DNA of 64,000 nucleotides from Scalindua sp964344685. GTDB taxonomy: Bacteria > Planctomycetota > Brocadiia > Brocadiales > Scalinduaceae. Under the pieces are notes generated by a model. The model worked only from the letters and a program-made list of their open reading frames with translations, was not told the DNA's origin and searched no databases. The position numbers and the translations under genes were made by a program. The DNA is taken from the NCBI GenBank assembly GCA_964344685.1, contig CAYFOK010000007.1, positions 1 through 64,000 of the forward strand, written 5' to 3'. Of the stretch, positions 61,771-64,000 are shown piece after piece (position 1 is the first letter of the stretch; each line of letters opens with the position of its first letter).

Positions 61771-63225
61771 TCAGGATTGCTGCCGCAACAGAGGGAACAG
61801 GATGACATCTCTAATGGAAGTACTGTTTGTAAGGACCATTACCAGCCTGTCTATCCCGATCCCTAAACCACCGGCAGGCGGCATTCCGTATTTTAGTGCC
61901 TTCAGGAAGTCTTCGTCAATCTTTCCCTCTGTATCATCATCAACTACCTGTTCATGAAACCGCTTACTCTGCTCGAGCGGTTCATTAAGTTCCGAATAGG
62001 AATTGGCAAGTTCCATTGTTGCAATATACATTTCAAACCTCTGTGCCAGATGAGGATTATTATCGCAGGATTTTGTCAACGGACAAATGCTAACCGGGTA
62101 ATCAATCACGAAGGTTGGATTCCACAACTCTTTTTCTACGAGTTCTCCAAAAATATGTTCAGCAATCACATCTTTATGAATGCCTTCAACCTCAATACCC
62201 AATTCTCTGCCTTTTACTTTCAGCCCCTCTTCATCATCTAAATCAACTGAAGCATACTTAGACAAAAGTTCAGAAAATGTACTTCTCTGCCAGGGAGGAG
62301 ACATGTCCAGTTTACGTTCCCCAAAAGGAATCTCAAAACTTCCATACAGCTCCTGCACTAAACCGGTAATCAAACTTTCAGTCAGCTCCATCATTCCGTT
62401 ATAGTCGCTGTATGCCTCATAGAGCTCCATCATCGTAAACTCCGGATTATGCCGTGTTGAAAGGCCTTCATTCCGGAAATTACGGTTAATTTCGTATACC
62501 CTCTCCATTCCTCCGACGAGCAATCTCTTTAAATACAATTCTGGTGCTATTCGCAAAAACAGATCCATATCCAGGACATTGTGATGGGTAATAAAAGGCT
62601 TTGCCACCGCACCTCCCGGAATAGACTGCATCATAGGAGTTTCAACTTCAACAAACTTTCTGTTATCAAGAAAATTCCTGATTGATTTTATAATGTTGGA
62701 CCTCTTTAAAAAAAGGTCCATTACATCATCATTTGACGAAAGGTCGATGTAACGCTGTCTATATCTGATTTCAACGTCTTTCAAACCATGCCATTTTTCA
62801 GGTGGAGGAAGCAGGGCTTTGGAGAGTACGGTAAAGTCATCGGCAAAAACAGTTATTTCACCGGTACGAGTCTTAAACACTCCACCCTCTACTCCAATGA
62901 TATCTCCCAGATCCAGCAGACGAAAAATTTCATATTTTTCTTCACCCACATTATTAAGTTTAACATAAATCTGCAGCTTTCCGGTCCAATCCCTTATATG
63001 AAGAAATGTAGCCTTACCGTGGGGCCTCATAGTCATGATCCTGCCGGCACATTTCACCTTCTTCCCCTCCTCCTCCTCCGAGTAACCCTCTATTATCTCA
63101 TTCAGAGTCGAAGCATCTTTGTAACCTGCACCGTAAGGATCAACACCTTTTTCCCTGAGCTTATTTAATTTCTCAATTCTAGTCTGTTCAAGCGTTTCCA
63201 ATTGATTTCCTCTAACGTTAAGCAT
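61771..63225 (-). CDS. lysS: Lysyl-tRNA synthetase (class II)
   Basis: A 484-residue class II synthetase charging tRNA-Lys. An N-terminal OB-fold anticodon-binding domain (GRIMTMRPHGKATFLHIRD) is followed by motif 1 (FVEVETPMMQ), motif 2 (FRNEGLSTRHNPEF) and motif 3 (GLGIGIDRLVM). Length is typical. First gene of the lysS-lolD-ilvE series. The ATG at 63225 gives about ten extra residues before the usual start. Confidence 0.95.
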   Translation of the reverse strand: MLNVRGNQLETLEQTRIEKLNKLREKGVDPYGAGYKDASTLNEIIEGYSEEEEGKKVKCAGRIMTMRPHGKATFLHIRDWTGKLQIYVKLNNVGEEKYEIFRLLDLGDIIGVEGGVFKTRTGEITVFADDFTVLSKALLPPPEKWHGLKDVEIRYRQRYIDLSSNDDVMDLFLKRSNIIKSIRNFLDNRKFVEVETPMMQSIPGGAVAKPFITHHNVLDMDLFLRIAPELYLKRLLVGGMERVYEINRNFRNEGLSTRHNPEFTMMELYEAYSDYNGMMELTESLITGLVQELYGSFEIPFGERKLDMSPPWQRSTFSELLSKYASVDLDDEEGLKVKGRELGIEVEGIHKDVIAEHIFGELVEKELWNPTFVIDYPVSICPLTKSCDNNPHLAQRFEMYIATMELANSYSELNEPLEQSKRFHEQVVDDDTEGKIDEDFLKALKYGMPPAGGLGIGIDRLVMVLTNSTSIRDVILFPLLRQQS

Positions 63226-63429
63226 AGAGAGATCTTACATTCTATGCGTTTGGTTTACCTTATAGATGAGTTCTGGAGATTTGGTAAGAAAAATAGAGTG
63301 CCCGGATAAAGAGGGTATTTTAACAACAAAGCACATACTGTCAAGACAAAATGCAAAATCCCACTGGTTACAACGCGGGAGTGCTCTTTCTCCTTGAATA
63401 TATGTTTTAAAATTATTAATATTGAAAAA

Positions 63430-63783
63430 ATGGATCAACGTTTTTCCAAGAAAGAACGCTTACGAAAAAGAAAGGAATTTCAGCAAGTCTTTGATAAAGG
63501 CGAGAGATTCGGCAATGATCAGTTAAAAATATACGCGTTACCAAATGATGAATCGGTATCACGGCTTGGCCTGGTCGTAGGAAGAAAATTCGGCAATGCG
63601 CCCAGACGCAATAGATTTAAGCGAATACTTCGAGAAGCATATAGATTAAACAAGAGTTTGCTGAACAACGGTACAGACATTGTAGTAATTCCAAGGCCCG
63701 GGCTGACAGAACTTACACTAAAAGCAATCGAAGAAAATTTCAAGGCAATACTGTCACAAATTAACGATAAATTTGGAAAATGA
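63430..63783 (+). CDS. rnpA: Ribonuclease P protein component
   Basis: A 117-residue basic protein, the protein subunit of RNase P that matures tRNA 5' ends. RFSKKERLRKRKEFQQVF at the start and the RNR-type motif GRKFGNAPRRNRFKRILREAYR are diagnostic. The ATG at 63430 is preferred since the fold begins there; the frame extends 12 codons upstream. Its stop overlaps the yidD start (ATGA). rpmH, which normally precedes rnpA, is not present upstream. Confidence 0.92.
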   Translation: MDQRFSKKERLRKRKEFQQVFDKGERFGNDQLKIYALPNDESVSRLGLVVGRKFGNAPRRNRFKRILREAYRLNKSLLNNGTDIVVIPRPGLTELTLKAIEENFKAILSQINDKFGK

Positions 63784-63989
63784 AATATTTATTTATTAAA
63801 CTAATACAAGCATATCAGGTAATCCTGTCACCGATCTTACACCCATCATGCCGTTTCTACCCAACATGCTCACAATATGCAGTAGATGCTGTTGAAAAGA
63901 AAGGTGTTGTTGTTGGGTTACTGAAGGGAGTATGGAGAGTTCTAAGGTGTAATCCTTTTGGCGGATCAGGGTACGATCCCGTTAAATAA
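63780..63989 (+). CDS. yidD: YidD membrane protein insertion efficiency factor
   Basis: A 69-residue protein with the YidD signature HPSCRFYPTCSQYAVDAVEK and the end CNPFGGSGYDPV. An amphipathic N-terminal helix attaches it to the inner membrane, where it assists YidC-mediated insertion. It overlaps rnpA by 4 bases. yidC would be expected directly beyond the right edge. Confidence 0.93.
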   Translation: MKYLFIKLIQAYQVILSPILHPSCRFYPTCSQYAVDAVEKKGVVVGLLKGVWRVLRCNPFGGSGYDPVK

Positions 63990-64000
63990 AATGATCAGTA

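Noticed and set aside
1..64000. tRNA, rRNA, CRISPR arrays and insertion sequences
   Set aside because: I looked through the spacers for cloverleaf ends, regular direct repeats and transposase motifs and found none that could be supported.

Overview
The window looks like a piece of chromosome from an AT-rich Gram-negative bacterium of the Planctomycetes, most likely an anammox bacterium of the Brocadiales (Scalindua/Kuenenia/Brocadia type). No rRNA, tRNA, CRISPR array or intact insertion sequence is visible. A two-membrane envelope is indicated by lpxA, lolD, lspA, a MlaC-like protein, an RND exporter, a heptosyltransferase-like GT9 enzyme and several lipoproteins. The anammox assignment is an inference. 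It rests mainly on a lipid-type operon at 5371-14185, on the oxygen/NO-protection genes and on the general gene set.

Layout. 1-5135 (minus strand): a large K/E/S/Q-rich membrane-anchored protein running off the left edge, a glycine-zipper lipoprotein, and a MATE exporter overlapping a metallo-beta-lactamase-fold enzyme. 5163-14185 (plus strand): a good sigma70-type promoter followed by acpS, a B12-binding radical SAM enzyme, a ketosynthase, a second ketosynthase that has lost all three catalytic residues (chain-length-factor-like), a FadH-like dienoyl reductase, an enoyl-CoA hydratase, a FabG reductase and a muconolactone-isomerase-like small protein. This is the most interesting part of the window and resembles the kind of gene set proposed for ladderane lipid synthesis. 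14408-20263: housekeeping and hypothetical genes (YfcE-like phosphodiesterase, TPR lipoprotein, HMGL-like aldolase, YkgJ-type cysteine protein, nadD, sugar isomerase-like protein, zinc alcohol dehydrogenase). 20263-24077 (minus): rubredoxin, NrnA-like DHH phosphatase, rubrerythrin-like ferritin, flavodiiron protein and a MetV-like Fe-S protein, a redox and oxygen/NO-detoxification group. 24309-29292: metallohydrolase, PPi-type phosphofructokinase, mobA, mlaC, an unusual hemerythrin and small hypotheticals.

29608-41616: RND permease, membrane zinc-ribbon protein, six-hairpin glycosidase-like protein, a Cache-HAMP-PAS-PAS sensor without an output domain, a His-rich metal-binding protein, lpxA, an RmlD-like protein lacking its catalytic YxxxK, and a glycosyltransferase cut by an in-frame stop. 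41617-43079 is a gene-poor, decayed stretch containing a second gene broken by an in-frame stop. 43080-53138: OB-fold periplasmic protein, GT9, cystathionine gamma-synthase-type enzyme, HMA metal-binding protein, aldo/keto reductase, Pcm, an archaeal-type RNA ligase and its PIN-domain partner (convergent, overlapping), an RCK-DHH fusion behind a perfect consensus promoter, and FxsA. 53273-64000: pabB-pabC, a HEPN-like plus DUF3800 gene pair (the DUF3800 gene also carries an in-frame stop), guaA, a dksA-type gene, lspA, a lysS-lolD-ilvE operon, and rnpA-yidD at the right edge.

Three separate genes (40573, 42221 and 57024) have a stop codon in the middle of an otherwise conserved or open frame. 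They may be real nonsense mutations, sequence errors or readthrough sites.
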